From the NCBI GenBank assembly GCA_022548915.1, contig JAKZES010000016.1, forward strand, positions 34,502 to 98,501: a stretch of 64,000 bases of DNA, in the 5' to 3' direction. This DNA comes from Verrucomicrobiaceae bacterium E54 (GTDB lineage Bacteria; Verrucomicrobiota; Verrucomicrobiia; Verrucomicrobiales; Akkermansiaceae). Of this stretch, positions 35,082 to 44,166 are shown one piece after another. The notes beneath the pieces are model-generated. The model was not told where the DNA came from. It did no database searches and saw nothing but the letters and a program-made list of their open reading frames with translations. Positions within the stretch are counted from its first letter, which is position 1; each line of letters opens with the position of its first letter. Position numbers and translations under genes: made by a program.

Positions 35082-36008
35082 ATGGAGAGCTACGGGACCA
35101 TGGCGGATCAACTCGGGACAGTCAGGCAAAGACACATCGTTCCCGGTGGAGTCGCGGACGTCCGCCTGAGCGACTACGTTGCGGGGCCTTTCGAGCCATC
35201 CATCGCCTCACGGAAGGGACTCAAGAAGGCCATCAAGCGCGGCGAGTTCCGCGTGGACGGCACCCCCGCGACCACCGGCACCTGGGTGAAGCCGGGCCAG
35301 AAAATCGAGCTCTTGTTCGGCAGGGAACCGGTCGGAAAGGAGTTCCGCCTGAAACTGGAGGTTCCCTTCGAGGATGACCACCTGGCGGTGATCCACAAAC
35401 CGGCTGGATTCCCGGTTTCCGGCAATCGCTTCAGGACCATCGCCAATGCCCTGCCTTTCAACCTCACTGAGTCCCGGGAAGATGACCGCCTGGTCGCCCC
35501 CCGTCCGGTGCACCGCCTGGATCGCCAGACCAGCGGACTGCTGATTGCCGCGAAGACCCACCGGGCGCAAACTCATCTTGGAAAGCTCTTTGAAGAGAAA
35601 CAGGTCCGGAAGCGATACCGGGCGATCGTGATCGGCAGACTGGAAGGCTCGGGTCGCCTCGAGTCGGATATCGGGGGCAAGGCCGCCCTCTCCCGCTATC
35701 GTGCCGTCGCCCCCACCCGTTCACTCCACAACCAATGGCTGACCCGTGTGGATCTTTTCCCCGAAACCGGCCGGACCCACCAGCTCAGGATCCACATGGC
35801 CGAGCGGGGCCACCCGATTCTCGGAGATCCGCTCTACGGCAAGGAAGGATTCATCCTGCGGGGGCGGGGCCTGTTTCTCTGCGCGGTGGCGCTGGGTTTT
35901 CCCCACCCGGTCTCCGGCGAGTCCCTGCACCTTGAAATCGATGACCCCGGCAAGTTCGACCAGACGGCCGGATGGGAGGAACGGCGTTGGGAACGGGCGC
36001 AGCGGTAG
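35082..36008 (+). CDS. RluA-family pseudouridine synthase
   Basis: The product (about 308 residues) has an S4-like RNA-binding N-terminus (GLKKAIKRGEFRVDGTPATTGTWVKPGQKIEL) and the catalytic domain with HRLDRQTSGLLIAAK, where Asp is the nucleophile. LFPETGRTHQLRIHMAERGHPILGDPLYG follows. It modifies uridine in rRNA or tRNA. ATG 35082 and ATG 35100 are both possible starts. The 3' end touches the repeat element at 36009. Confidence 0.92.
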   Translation: MESYGTMADQLGTVRQRHIVPGGVADVRLSDYVAGPFEPSIASRKGLKKAIKRGEFRVDGTPATTGTWVKPGQKIELLFGREPVGKEFRLKLEVPFEDDHLAVIHKPAGFPVSGNRFRTIANALPFNLTESREDDRLVAPRPVHRLDRQTSGLLIAAKTHRAQTHLGKLFEEKQVRKRYRAIVIGRLEGSGRLESDIGGKAALSRYRAVAPTRSLHNQWLTRVDLFPETGRTHQLRIHMAERGHPILGDPLYGKEGFILRGRGLFLCAVALGFPHPVSGESLHLEIDDPGKFDQTAGWEERRWERAQR

Positions 36009-36155
36009 GGGGAGTGGCGCTTTGGAAGCGCCATATCAGGGCGTGGCGGCCTCTGGCCGCGGGGAAACACTGGCCTCATGGCGGCGGCCCGTAATCCGCG
36101 ACCGGGAGGTCGCCCCGCCCCGGTATGGCTCCTGCAAGAAGCCACTCCTTCCCCC
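36009..36155. repeat. REP-like palindromic element, copy A
   Basis: The element begins one base after the pseudouridine-synthase stop codon. It opens with GGGGGAGTGGCGC and a hairpin (GGCGCTTT-GG-AAGCGCC), has a variable centre, and closes with GCCACTCCTTCCCCC, so the two ends are inverted repeats. Internal arms such as GACCGGGAGGTCGCC are shared with copies B (38925-39066) and C (47870-48036). Confidence 0.75.
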
Positions 36156-36223
36156 GCCGTGGCTGACAGAGCTCGTCGGGTTTTCTGCGCGATGGCGCGC
36201 CCCTGACCCGTATCCACCGCGTC

Positions 36224-38926
36224 GTGAAAGTCATCGCCCTTGCGTCACTGCTCTCTCTGCTCGCGTCCATCGCCCAGGCAATCACGGTCACCGACCTTCG
36301 CTGCGAGTATCTCGTCGATCCCCTCGGCATCGACACGCCCGAGCCACGTTTGAGCTGGCGGATCGAGGATCCCGAGCAGGCGCGGGATCAACGGCAGACG
36401 GCGTCGCAGGTGATCGTTGAAGACGGGGTCTCGGGCAAGATCCTGTGGGATTCGGGGAGGACGGAGTCGGGTCAATCGGTCCACGTGGCCTACGCCGGCA
36501 GGCCGCTGGTTTCGAGCCAGGACTGCCGCTGGAAGGTGCGGGTGTGGGACAAGGATGGTGAACCGTCCGGCTGGAGTGAGCCGGCGCGGTTTGTCATGGG
36601 GTTGCTCGATCCCGCCGACTGGACGGGCGACTGGATCCGCTTCCGCGAGGCGCAGGACATCGACCACCTCTGGCATCGCAAGACCTTCGACCTTGCGAAG
36701 GTGCCCGAAGCGGCCTTCTGCCACCTCGCCTCGATCGGCTACCACGAGCTTTACGTGAACGGAAAGCGGGTCGACGACCGCGTGCTGGCTCCTTCGTTGA
36801 CCAACCTGACCAAGCGGGTTTTCTACGTCACCTACGACATCCGGCCCTTCCTCCGTCCGGGCGGGAACGTGATCGCCGTGTGGACCGGATCGGGTTGGGC
36901 CCGGGCCGATGGATCCTACGGCAAGGGCGTTTGGGAACAGGACTCGGTGATCCGCTGCCAGGTGCACCTGAGCGACGGGACCGACATGCACAGCGACGAG
37001 TCGTGGAAGTGCGCGATCAGCCCCATGAAATACCGCGGCAAGTGGAATGGCGGCGGGTTGGGCGAGTATGGCGGCGAGGTCTTCGATGCGCGCCTCGCGG
37101 TCGAGGGATGGAACCTGCCGGAGTTCGACGACAGCGGCTGGGCTCCCGCCTCGGCATGGCGGATGGATGCGCTGGAGGCGGTCCGCCCGCAGATGCGCCA
37201 GGCGATGACCCGGAAGCTGGAACGCCTCGAGCTGTCGGCCCACCTCGTCGAGCCCGACCGCAAGGTCGAGCGTCTCGCGCCGGTCACGATGGATCACGAT
37301 CCGGAAAACGACCGCACGACCTTCGACTTCGGCGTGAACTTCACCGGCTGGCTCGAGTTCGACCTGCGGGAAGGTGAGGAAGGCCAACGCGTGACCTTCC
37401 GCACCGCCAACCAGCCGGGGATGATCGAGGAGTTCGACCAGGTCAGCGTGTACATCCACGACGAAACCGGCACCGGCACCTTTTCCCACAAGTTCAACTA
37501 CATGGCGGGCCGCTGGGTGACCGTCGAGGGCCTCGGCTACGAGCCGAAGCCGGAGGACATCCGTTGCTTCATCGTCACCAACGACCGCGCCCGCACCGGC
37601 CGCTTCGAGTCGTCGAGCGATCTTTTCAACCGCATCTACGAGGCCGACCTGAGGACCTACATCGCCAACACCGTCAACGGCGTGACCATGGACTGCCCGC
37701 ACCGCGAGCGCTACGGCTACGGCGAGATTGCGCTGGCCTGTTCGTGGGGCTGCGCGATCCCGAACTACGAATCGGCGGCCTACTACCGCAAGGCGGCACA
37801 GGACTGGTTCGACGTGCAGCGCGAGGACGGCTTCGTGAACACGATCGCACCGCAGGTTTACAAGGGTGCGGGCGGCACCTTGTGGAGCAGCGCGCCGGTG
37901 ACCCTGAGCTGGGAGTTTCACCGGGCCTACGGGGACCAGGCCCAGCTCGCCCACGCCTACGGGCCGATGAAAAAGTGGGTCGACTACCTGCACGGCTTCG
38001 TTTCGGACGAAGGCGTGCTCACCGCCTACGAGAGCGCGTCGCGCTTCCTCGGCGACTGGGCGACCCCGCATGGCAGCGAATACGGCAACACCGAGGCGGC
38101 GAAGCTCTTCAACAACTGCGTCTACGCCTACTGCCTCCAGGTGATGGCGGAGTCGGCGGCCATCCTCGGCAGGGAGTCGGAGGCGGCGATCTATCAGAAA
38201 CAGCTCGGGGACCTGCGCCGCAGCGTCCACCGCAAGTTCTACAACGAGGAGACGGGCGTCTACATCGATGGTCGCCAGCTGGCGCTGGCCTTTCCCCTCT
38301 ACGTCGGGGTGACCCCCGAGCCGTTGCGCGAAAAGGTCATGGAGCGCTTCGTCGAGGAGATCACCGTGACCAAACCCTACCTCGACACCGGCAGCTCGGG
38401 ACTGCCGATCCTGCTCAAGTTCATCGTCGAGCACGCCGGGCGGACCGACCTCCTCTTCCACTGTCTCCAGAGCACCGAACACCCCGGCTATGGCTACTTC
38501 CTGAGGCGCGGCGAGACCACCTGGCCGGAGTACTGGCAGGTCGACGACATCCCGAGCCGCATCCACACCTGCTACACCGGGATCGCCGGTTGGTTCATGC
38601 GGGGTGTCGGGGGCATCCGGCCGGACCCGGCGGAGTGGGGAATGAAGCGCTTCGTGATCAAGCCGCAGCTGGTCGGCGACCTCGAGTGGGTGAAGTGCTC
38701 AAGTGCCTCGCTCTACGGGACGATCCGCAGCGAGTGGAAGCGGGAGGGCACCACCACGACCTTCGACATCGAAGTGCCTCCGAACACCACCGCGACCGTC
38801 TTCATTCCGTCGGAAAAAGCGGAGGACGTTTGCGAAGCCAAGGGCCTGCGCCCCGTGCGCCACGAGGGAGGGTGCGCGGTCTTCGAAGTGGGCGCCGGGG
38901 CGTATCGCTTCGTGAGCAAGCGCTGA
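36224..38926 (+). CDS. GH78 alpha-L-rhamnosidase
   Basis: The 900-residue exported enzyme starts with GTG and a signal peptide (VKVIALASLLSLLASIAQA). Fn3/beta-sandwich modules (LRCEYLVDPLGIDTPEPRLSW, WTGSGWARADGSYG) precede the (alpha/alpha)6 barrel, with DCPHRERYGYGEIALAC near 488-504 supplying the presumed acid glutamate. LKFIVEHAGRTDLLFHCLQSTEHPGYGYFLRRGETTWPEYW is GH78-like. It cleaves terminal L-rhamnose and complements the GH106 enzyme upstream. Its stop codon overlaps the start of repeat element B. Confidence 0.9.
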   Translation: MKVIALASLLSLLASIAQAITVTDLRCEYLVDPLGIDTPEPRLSWRIEDPEQARDQRQTASQVIVEDGVSGKILWDSGRTESGQSVHVAYAGRPLVSSQDCRWKVRVWDKDGEPSGWSEPARFVMGLLDPADWTGDWIRFREAQDIDHLWHRKTFDLAKVPEAAFCHLASIGYHELYVNGKRVDDRVLAPSLTNLTKRVFYVTYDIRPFLRPGGNVIAVWTGSGWARADGSYGKGVWEQDSVIRCQVHLSDGTDMHSDESWKCAISPMKYRGKWNGGGLGEYGGEVFDARLAVEGWNLPEFDDSGWAPASAWRMDALEAVRPQMRQAMTRKLERLELSAHLVEPDRKVERLAPVTMDHDPENDRTTFDFGVNFTGWLEFDLREGEEGQRVTFRTANQPGMIEEFDQVSVYIHDETGTGTFSHKFNYMAGRWVTVEGLGYEPKPEDIRCFIVTNDRARTGRFESSSDLFNRIYEADLRTYIANTVNGVTMDCPHRERYGYGEIALACSWGCAIPNYESAAYYRKAAQDWFDVQREDGFVNTIAPQVYKGAGGTLWSSAPVTLSWEFHRAYGDQAQLAHAYGPMKKWVDYLHGFVSDEGVLTAYESASRFLGDWATPHGSEYGNTEAAKLFNNCVYAYCLQVMAESAAILGRESEAAIYQKQLGDLRRSVHRKFYNEETGVYIDGRQLALAFPLYVGVTPEPLREKVMERFVEEITVTKPYLDTGSSGLPILLKFIVEHAGRTDLLFHCLQSTEHPGYGYFLRRGETTWPEYWQVDDIPSRIHTCYTGIAGWFMRGVGGIRPDPAEWGMKRFVIKPQLVGDLEWVKCSSASLYGTIRSEWKREGTTTTFDIEVPPNTTATVFIPSEKAEDVCEAKGLRPVRHEGGCAVFEVGAGAYRFVSKR

Positions 38927-39066
38927 GGAGTGGCGCTTTCCAAGCACCATATCAGGGCGGGGCGACCTCCCGGTCGCGGAAAGCGCGCCGCGATGATCAG
39001 GCCGACACTTCGCCGCGGCCAGAGGCCGCCACCCCTCGTCATGGCGCTTTCCAAGCGCCACTCCTC
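38925..39066. repeat. REP-like palindromic element, copy B
   Basis: The element occupies the whole space between two convergent genes. Its ends read GAGGAGTGGCGC...GCGCCACTCCTC, and with one flanking base on each side they supply TGA stop codons to both genes. Inner arms (GCGGGGCGACCTCCCGGTCGC, and a CGCGGCCAGAGGCCGCC hairpin) surround a variable core. It could form a long cruciform or act as a bidirectional terminator. Confidence 0.8.
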
Positions 39067-39949
39067 AATACTCCCGCTCCAGCAGGTACTCCGCGATCTG
39101 GCGGAGGTGGGCGGCGCGCTTGCCGAAGGGCTTGAGGGCGGTCATCGCCTTGTCGGTCAGGCGATGGGCTTCCTTGCGCGCCTTGTCGAGGCCGAGGATC
39201 GCCGGGTAGGTTGCCTTGGCGACGGCCTCGTCCTTGCCGGCGGTCTTGCCGAGCTTCTCGGTGCTCTGGGTGACGTCGAGGATGTCGTCGATGACCTGGA
39301 ACGCCAGCCCGAGCGAGTGGCCGAAGGTGGTGAGGGCTTCGAGCTTGGCAGGGGTCGCATTGGCGGTCATCGCCCCGAGCCGGATCGAGCTGGTCAGCAG
39401 CGCCGCGGTCTTGGCCTCGTGGATCTTCACCAGCTGGGCCTTGGTCAGGTCCTTTCCCTCGCCTTCGAGGTCGAGCACCTGACCGCCGATCAGCCTGGTC
39501 GAGCCGCCGGTGACCGCCAGCTCGGCGACGAAGGCGGCGGCCGGGTAGCGCGGGGTCGGCGCCGTTTCCGAAAGGACGAGGAAGGCCTCCGTGAGAAGCG
39601 CGTCACCGGTCAACACCGCCATGCCCTCGCCATAGACCTTGTGGCAGGTCGGACGGCCGCGGCGCAGGTCGTCGTCGTCCATGCACGGCAGGTCGTCGTG
39701 GACCAGCGAGTAGGTGTGCATCAGCTCGACCGCGCAGGCCGGCGGCAGGGCGGGTTCGGTTTCCCCGCCGCAGGCCTCGGCCGCGGCAAGGCAGAGCACC
39801 GGACGCAGGCGCTTGCCGCCGGCGAACAGGCTGTAGCGCATCGCCTCGTGGAGGGTCGCCGGCCGCTGGCGCTTGGTCGGCAGCAGGCGGTCGAGTTCGG
39901 CATCCACTTCCGCGGCGCGGGCTTCGAGGTATTCTTTGAGGTCCTCCAT
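39065..39949 (-). CDS. ispA: Polyprenyl (farnesyl/geranylgeranyl) diphosphate synthase
   Basis: The 294-residue trans-isoprenyl diphosphate synthase has the first Asp-rich motif in [21 protein letters not shown] (about 82-102) and the second in [11 protein letters not shown] (about 217-227), plus [13 protein letters not shown]. It condenses IPP with allylic diphosphates. A Tyr or small residue five before the first motif sets chain length ([11 protein letters not shown]), suggesting a C15-C20 product; this is inference. The gene symbol follows the E. coli family. Confidence 0.9.
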   Translation of the reverse strand: MEDLKEYLEARAAEVDAELDRLLPTKRQRPATLHEAMRYSLFAGGKRLRPVLCLAAAEACGGETEPALPPACAVELMHTYSLVHDDLPCMDDDDLRRGRPTCHKVYGEGMAVLTGDALLTEAFLVLSETAPTPRYPAAAFVAELAVTGGSTRLIGGQVLDLEGEGKDLTKAQLVKIHEAKTAALLTSSIRLGAMTANATPAKLEALTTFGHSLGLAFQVIDDILDVTQSTEKLGKTAGKDEAVAKATYPAILGLDKARKEAHRLTDKAMTALKPFGKRAAHLRQIAEYLLEREY

Positions 39950-39964
39950 GGTCGGCTGGAAGGA

Positions 39965-39995
39965 TTCACCGCCAAGACGCCAAGGACGCCAAGGA
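39965..39995. repeat. Single arm of the ACCGC-AAGACGC hairpin family
   Basis: TTCACCGCCAAGACGCCAAG followed by GACGCCAAGGA matches the left arm of the hairpin at 29859-29945. No complementary right arm was found nearby, so this appears to be a half copy. It lies upstream of the polyprenyl synthase start and downstream of vapC. Confidence 0.7.
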
Positions 39996-40058
39996 GGAAG
40001 TGTCTTCTACTCCTGGAACTCGTGTCTGCCCGGGTTGCTCCGGCTCCGGCGTGGCGTT

Positions 40059-40436
40059 TCACCAATCCCGTCTCACGATCCCATCGACGTAATCAAAATG
40101 CCGGTCGCGGGAAAGGACGGCGAGCGAGTGCTGACGGGCCAGAGCGGCCGTCCACATGTCGTTGTGCGGGATGGGTCGTCCCATGCGCTTCAAGTGATCG
40201 GCGACCCATGCATAGTGGGCGAGGGTGTCGGCATCCGGATAGAGGACCGGAACCATCGTGGCCAATTGCTGAAGCATGGCATAACCTGCTTCGGGGCGCT
40301 TCGAGCCCAGCAATCCGAACTGGAATTCCGCCATTGCGATGAAGGAAACCGACAGCTCCTCGGCTTCATCGAGCTGGCCGAGAATCGCGGGCTCCTTGGC
40401 CGCCAACGCGGAAACGGCGTTGGTATCGAGAATCAC
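40059..40436 (-). CDS. vapC: PIN-domain toxin (VapC-like)
   Basis: The 125-residue PIN ribonuclease has acidic residues Asp4 (ILDTNAVSAL), Glu37 (AMAEFQFG), Asp93 (HNDMWTAALA) and Asp110 (LSRDRHFD). It probably cleaves RNA, often tRNA, when freed from its antitoxin. The GTG start overlaps the antitoxin stop codon (GTGA). Confidence 0.9.
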   Translation of the reverse strand: MILDTNAVSALAAKEPAILGQLDEAEELSVSFIAMAEFQFGLLGSKRPEAGYAMLQQLATMVPVLYPDADTLAHYAWVADHLKRMGRPIPHNDMWTAALARQHSLAVLSRDRHFDYVDGIVRRDW

Positions 40437-40678
40437 TTGTCTTTTTGAAGTGAAAGGTCTGCGGCATCCGAGGCCTCGATGCTCCGACGGACCGTTTCCA
40501 AGGTTTCGCCGGGCACTTGAGGCAAGCCCGCCAGCGCGGAGCCCCAGCCACCGCGCGGAGCCGCGAGGCTTTGCTCGACGGCGCGGGTGATGAAGCTCTT
40601 CAGCGACATTCCCCGTTCCGCCGCCGTCGCCTTGGCTCGCCGGAACAACGGATCAGGCAGATCGACGGTCGTCTTCAT
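40433..40678 (-). CDS. vapB: VapB-like ribbon-helix-helix antitoxin
   Basis: The 81-residue protein starts MKTTVDLPDPLFRRAKATAAERGMSLKSFITRAVEQSL, an RHH DNA-binding domain, followed by a flexible C-terminal tail that would wrap the toxin. It precedes and overlaps vapC by 4 bp, the usual order, and probably autoregulates the pair. Confidence 0.88.
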   Translation of the reverse strand: MKTTVDLPDPLFRRAKATAAERGMSLKSFITRAVEQSLAAPRGGWGSALAGLPQVPGETLETVRRSIEASDAADLSLQKDK

Positions 40679-40821
40679 AGAGGTCTTTTCCCGTTTTTCC
40701 GCTTTTCCGTCAAGGCTGAAGAGTTGGGGTCATCAGCCGATCGAATCTCGTATTCGGCTCATGATGGAGCCAGCGTTGTCCTTGGGTGCCCTCCGGGCTG
40801 GTGGCAGCGAACCGCTCGATT

Positions 40822-40841
40822 GCAGGGCGGGGGCGCCCTGC
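40822..40841. terminator. Hairpin downstream of asd
   Basis: GCAGGGC-GGGGGC-GCCCTGC is a perfect 7-bp stem. It lies about 100 bp past the asd stop and about 145 bp ahead of vapB. The minus strand lacks a T-tract, so intrinsic termination is only possible. The rest of the 40679-40939 gap shows nothing else recognisable. Confidence 0.4.
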
Positions 40842-40939
40842 CTCCTTATTCGAAGATCGCGATGATGGTCCCGAAGCGGTTGCTGGGGTGGAGCTGGCCG
40901 ATGTCGCCATCCATCACCTTCCATCCCCCATCCGGGATC

Positions 40940-41941
40940 TCACAGCAGCTCGGCGATCTGCACGGCATTGAGTGCGGCGCCCTTGCGGACCTGGTCGCCG
41001 ACGACCCACAGGTCGAGCGCGTTGTCGAGGACGAGGTTTTCGCGGATGCGGCCGACCAGGCAGTCGTCCTTGCCGGTGGTGTCGAGCGGGACCGGGAACT
41101 CGCGCTTCTCCGGATCGTCCTTCAGGGCGACGCCCGGCGTGTCGCCGAAGGCGGCGCGGGCGGCAGCCAGGTTGACCGGCCGCTCGAACTGCGCGGTGAT
41201 CGAGATCGAGTGCGAGCGATAAACCGGCACCCGCACGCAGGTGCAGGAGACCTTGAGGTCCGGCAGCCCCATGATCTTGCGACCCTCGTGGAGCATCTTC
41301 AGTTCTTCCTTGGTGTAGCCGTTGTCGAGGAAGACATCGACCTGCGGGATCACGTTGAAGGCGATCTGGCAGGGGTAGACCTTCGGCTCGAAGGACTCGC
41401 CGGCGGCCAGCGCCTTGACCTGCTCCTCGAGCTCGACGATGCCCTGGGCGCCGGAGCCGGAGACGGCCTGGTAGGTCGAGGCGATAACGGCCTTGAGCCC
41501 GAAGGCCCGGTGCAGCGGCGCGAGGCCCATCAGGGCGATGATGGTCGAGCAGTTCGGGTTGGCGATGATCCCGCGGGGCGCTTCGCGGGCGGCGTCGGGA
41601 TTGATCTCGGGCACGACCAGCGGCACGTCGGCGTCCATCCGGAAAGCCGAGGAATTGTCGATGACCACGCAGCCCGCGGCGGCGGCCGAGGGGGCGAACT
41701 CCTTCGAGATGCCCCCGCCTGCGGAAAAGAGGGCGATGTCGATGCCGGCGAACGAGTCGTGGGTGAGTTCCTTCACGGCGATCTCCTCGCCGCGGAAGGT
41801 GAAGCGCTTGCCCACCGAGCGCGCGGACGCGAGCAGGGTGAGGGACTTCACGGGGAAATCGCGCTGTTCGAGACACAGGAGCATTTCCTGGCCCACTGCA
41901 CCGGTGGCGCCGACGATGGCGATGTTCTTGGCTTCGCTCAT
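40940..41941 (-). CDS. asd: Aspartate-semialdehyde dehydrogenase
   Basis: The 333-residue enzyme reduces aspartyl phosphate to aspartate semialdehyde for lysine, threonine, methionine and diaminopimelate synthesis. NADP motif IVGATGAVGQEM (9-20), catalytic Cys131 in NPNCSTI, and RVPVYRSHSISI are present, with the SGSGAQGIVELEEQ loop typical of the type common in Gram-positives and many other bacteria. Confidence 0.96.
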   Translation of the reverse strand: MSEAKNIAIVGATGAVGQEMLLCLEQRDFPVKSLTLLASARSVGKRFTFRGEEIAVKELTHDSFAGIDIALFSAGGGISKEFAPSAAAAGCVVIDNSSAFRMDADVPLVVPEINPDAAREAPRGIIANPNCSTIIALMGLAPLHRAFGLKAVIASTYQAVSGSGAQGIVELEEQVKALAAGESFEPKVYPCQIAFNVIPQVDVFLDNGYTKEELKMLHEGRKIMGLPDLKVSCTCVRVPVYRSHSISITAQFERPVNLAAARAAFGDTPGVALKDDPEKREFPVPLDTTGKDDCLVGRIRENLVLDNALDLWVVGDQVRKGAALNAVQIAELL

Positions 41942-42127
41942 GGGATAGGGGTGGAGGCGGGCCGGGAGTCTAGGGATGGAACACCGTCTGGCAATCGAAT
42001 CGTGGGGCGGGTGACGGATTCCGGGCTGTCAAATTGCCTTGCGCCCCGGGCTTCACTCCCTAGTCTTGCGCTTATTCGACACCGTTCTGGTGGCGAAGTT
42101 GAACAACCAAGACAACACCCCTTGATT

Positions 42128-42247
42128 ATGAAAATCGTCAAAATCGCCATGATCGCCGCCGCTGCTGCCGGTACTTTCCTTGCCACTTCCTGCTGCGAGA
42201 GCGCTCCTGCTCCTGCTGCTCCGACTTACGTGGCTCCCGCCAAGTAA
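42128..42247 (+). CDS. Tiny lipoprotein 1
   Basis: The 39-residue product MKIVKIAMIAAAAAGTFLAT... ends its signal with a lipobox-like LATSC and leaves about 17 mature residues, CCESAPAPAAPTYVAPAK. It has a strong intrinsic terminator directly downstream, so the small transcript is a discrete unit. Function unknown; entericidin-like or envelope-stress roles are possible but unproven. Confidence 0.65.
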   Translation: MKIVKIAMIAAAAAGTFLATSCCESAPAPAAPTYVAPAK

Positions 42248-42294
42248 GCCTGTGGTGGGGGTTCCGGCTTCCCTGCCGGTGACCCCAATGACTC

Positions 42295-42334
42295 AAAACC
42301 GGGGGGGACTGCTTGACAGTTCCCCCCGTTTTTT
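42295..42334 (+). terminator. Rho-independent terminator after tiny lipoprotein 1
   Basis: A G7-rich arm with ACTG pairs with CAGT plus C6, and TTTTTT follows at 42329-42334. The 6-base loop is CTTGAC-like. This is the clearest intrinsic terminator in the window. Confidence 0.85.
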
Positions 42335-42368
42335 CGACAGCATGGAAAGCCAACGGCACTCCAAACAC

Positions 42369-42524
42369 ATGATGATCCGATTCTTAGGCGCCCTGGGCGC
42401 CACCGCCATCGCCCTGATCAGCGTCTCCTGCAATTGCACCAGTGAGCCCACGGCACCGCCGCTTCGCGATCTGCCGGCGTTCCAGGAGATGCCTGCGGCC
42501 TACGAGGTGGAATACACCAAGTAG
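42369..42524 (+). CDS. Tiny lipoprotein 2
   Basis: The 51-residue product MMIRFLGALGATAIALISVS... has a lipobox-like ISVSC and a mature peptide with CNC, ending FQEMPAAYEVEYTK. It follows tiny lipoprotein 1 and also has its own terminator. Starts at 42342 or 42372 are alternatives. The two peptides share Pro/Ala richness and double cysteines but not alignable sequence. Function unknown. Confidence 0.6.
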   Translation: MMIRFLGALGATAIALISVSCNCTSEPTAPPLRDLPAFQEMPAAYEVEYTK

Positions 42525-42554
42525 GGAGTCGCACCTCCCCGTCTGATTTTCGAG

Positions 42555-42589
42555 CACCGGTCTCCCACGTGGGTGGGAGCCGGTGTTTT
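42555..42589 (+). terminator. Rho-independent terminator after tiny lipoprotein 2
   Basis: CACCGG-TCTCCCAC pairs with GTGGGAG-CCGGTG, giving a stem of about 13 bp, and TTTT follows at 42586-42589. Confidence 0.8.
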
Positions 42590-42739
42590 CGTGTCATCAC
42601 GGGACGGCCGGGATCCGCTTTGACATTCCCCGGCGGCTCACTCAGTTTTTCGCCCCCTCCTTCGACCTGACGGGCGCGGGCGGGCAGACGTGCGATGGAC
42701 CGCCACCGCCGCCTGATGCCTCCAAATCCACCTGAATCC

Positions 42740-44158
42740 ATGGGCAAGAGCCTTTATCAGAAAGTCTGGGACTCCCACGCCGTCGGCACTTTGGCCGATG
42801 GGCGCACGCAGCTCTTCATCGGAACCCACCTCATCCACGAGGTCACCTCGCCGCAGGCCTTCGGGATGCTCCGCGACCTCGGTCTCGGGGTGAAGTTCCC
42901 CGAACGCACCTTCGCGACGATCGACCACATCGTCCCGACCATCAACCAGGACGCGCCGGCCGACCCGCTGGCGGCGGAAATGATGAAGGCGCTGCGCGAA
43001 AATGCGGACGACTTCGGGATCACCTACTTCGACCTCGCCTCCGGCAAGCAGGGCATCGTCCACGTCGTCGGCCCCGAGCAGGGCATCACCCAGCCGGGAA
43101 CGACCATCGCCTGCGGCGATTCGCACACCGCGACCCACGGCGCCTTCGGCGCGATCGCCTTCGGCATCGGCACCACCCAGGTGCGTGACGTGCTGGCCAC
43201 CCAGACCATGGCGATGATGCCGCTCAAGGTCCGCCGGATCGAGGTCAACGGCAAGCTGCGGCCCGGCGTCTACGCCAAGGACGTGACGCTGCACATCATC
43301 CGCAAACTCGGCGCCAAGGGCGGCATCGGCTACGCCTACGAGTACGCCGGGGAGGTCTTCGACGCGATGACGATGGAAGAGCGGATGACCGTCTGCAACA
43401 TGGCCATCGAGGGCGGGGCCCGCTGCGGCTACGTCAATCCCGACCACAAGACGGTCGAGTATCTGAAGGGCCGTCCCTACGTCGACATGAGCGACTGGGA
43501 CGCCACCGTGGAACGCTGGCTTTCCTACGCCTCGGATGCCGATGCGCACTACGACGACGTCGTCACGATCGACGCCGCCGAGATCGAGCCGACGGTGACC
43601 TGGGGCATTTCCCCGGACCACGGCATCGCGGTCTCCGAGAGCATCCCGGATCCCGCCACCGCCGGCTCCGAGGAGGAAAGGGCGACGGTCGAGGAGGCGC
43701 TGGCCTACATGAAGCTGCCGGCCGGCACCCCGATCAAGGGCGTGAAGATCGACGTCGCCTTCATCGGCTCGTGCACCAACGGCCGCCTTTCCGATTTCCG
43801 CGAAGCGGCGCAATACCTCAAGGGCCGCAAGGTGGCCGACGGGGTGCAGGCGATCGCCGTGCCGGGCTCGCAGATCGTCGCCATCCAGTGCGAGCAGGAG
43901 GGACTCGACAAGATCTTCGAGGAGGCCGGCTTCGAGTGGCGGGGTGCCGGATGTTCGATGTGCCTGGCGATGAATCCCGACAAGCTCGTCGGCGACCAGA
44001 TCTGCGCCTCTTCCTCGAATCGCAACTTCAAGGGCCGCCAGGGTTCGCCGACGGGCCGCACCATCCTGATGTCGCCGGTGATGGTCGCCGCGGCCGCCGT
44101 CGAAGGTGCCGTGGCCGACGCCCGCGAGGTCTTCGACATTGCCCACGCCGCCGCCTGA
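42740..44158 (+). CDS. leuC: 3-isopropylmalate dehydratase large subunit
   Basis: The 472-residue aconitase-family subunit isomerises 2- to 3-isopropylmalate in leucine synthesis. The [4Fe-4S] ligands are in GSCTNGR (near 345) and GCSMC (near 407), and [21 protein letters not shown] (near 130-150) is diagnostic. ATG 42740 gives the normal N-terminus [13 protein letters not shown]. Its partner leuD lies one gene downstream. Confidence 0.97.
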   Translation: MGKSLYQKVWDSHAVGTLADGRTQLFIGTHLIHEVTSPQAFGMLRDLGLGVKFPERTFATIDHIVPTINQDAPADPLAAEMMKALRENADDFGITYFDLASGKQGIVHVVGPEQGITQPGTTIACGDSHTATHGAFGAIAFGIGTTQVRDVLATQTMAMMPLKVRRIEVNGKLRPGVYAKDVTLHIIRKLGAKGGIGYAYEYAGEVFDAMTMEERMTVCNMAIEGGARCGYVNPDHKTVEYLKGRPYVDMSDWDATVERWLSYASDADAHYDDVVTIDAAEIEPTVTWGISPDHGIAVSESIPDPATAGSEEERATVEEALAYMKLPAGTPIKGVKIDVAFIGSCTNGRLSDFREAAQYLKGRKVADGVQAIAVPGSQIVAIQCEQEGLDKIFEEAGFEWRGAGCSMCLAMNPDKLVGDQICASSSNRNFKGRQGSPTGRTILMSPVMVAAAAVEGAVADAREVFDIAHAAA

Positions 44159-44166
44159 TTCACGCC

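Noticed and set aside
36245..38566. Very long open frame antisense to the GH78 gene
   Set aside because: High-GC genes give long antisense frames; the translation is low in complexity and has no family features, while the sense frame is a complete GH78 enzyme.
42600..42739. Leader peptide or T-box-like attenuator ahead of leuC
   Set aside because: No leucine-rich short frame and no alternative terminator hairpin was found.
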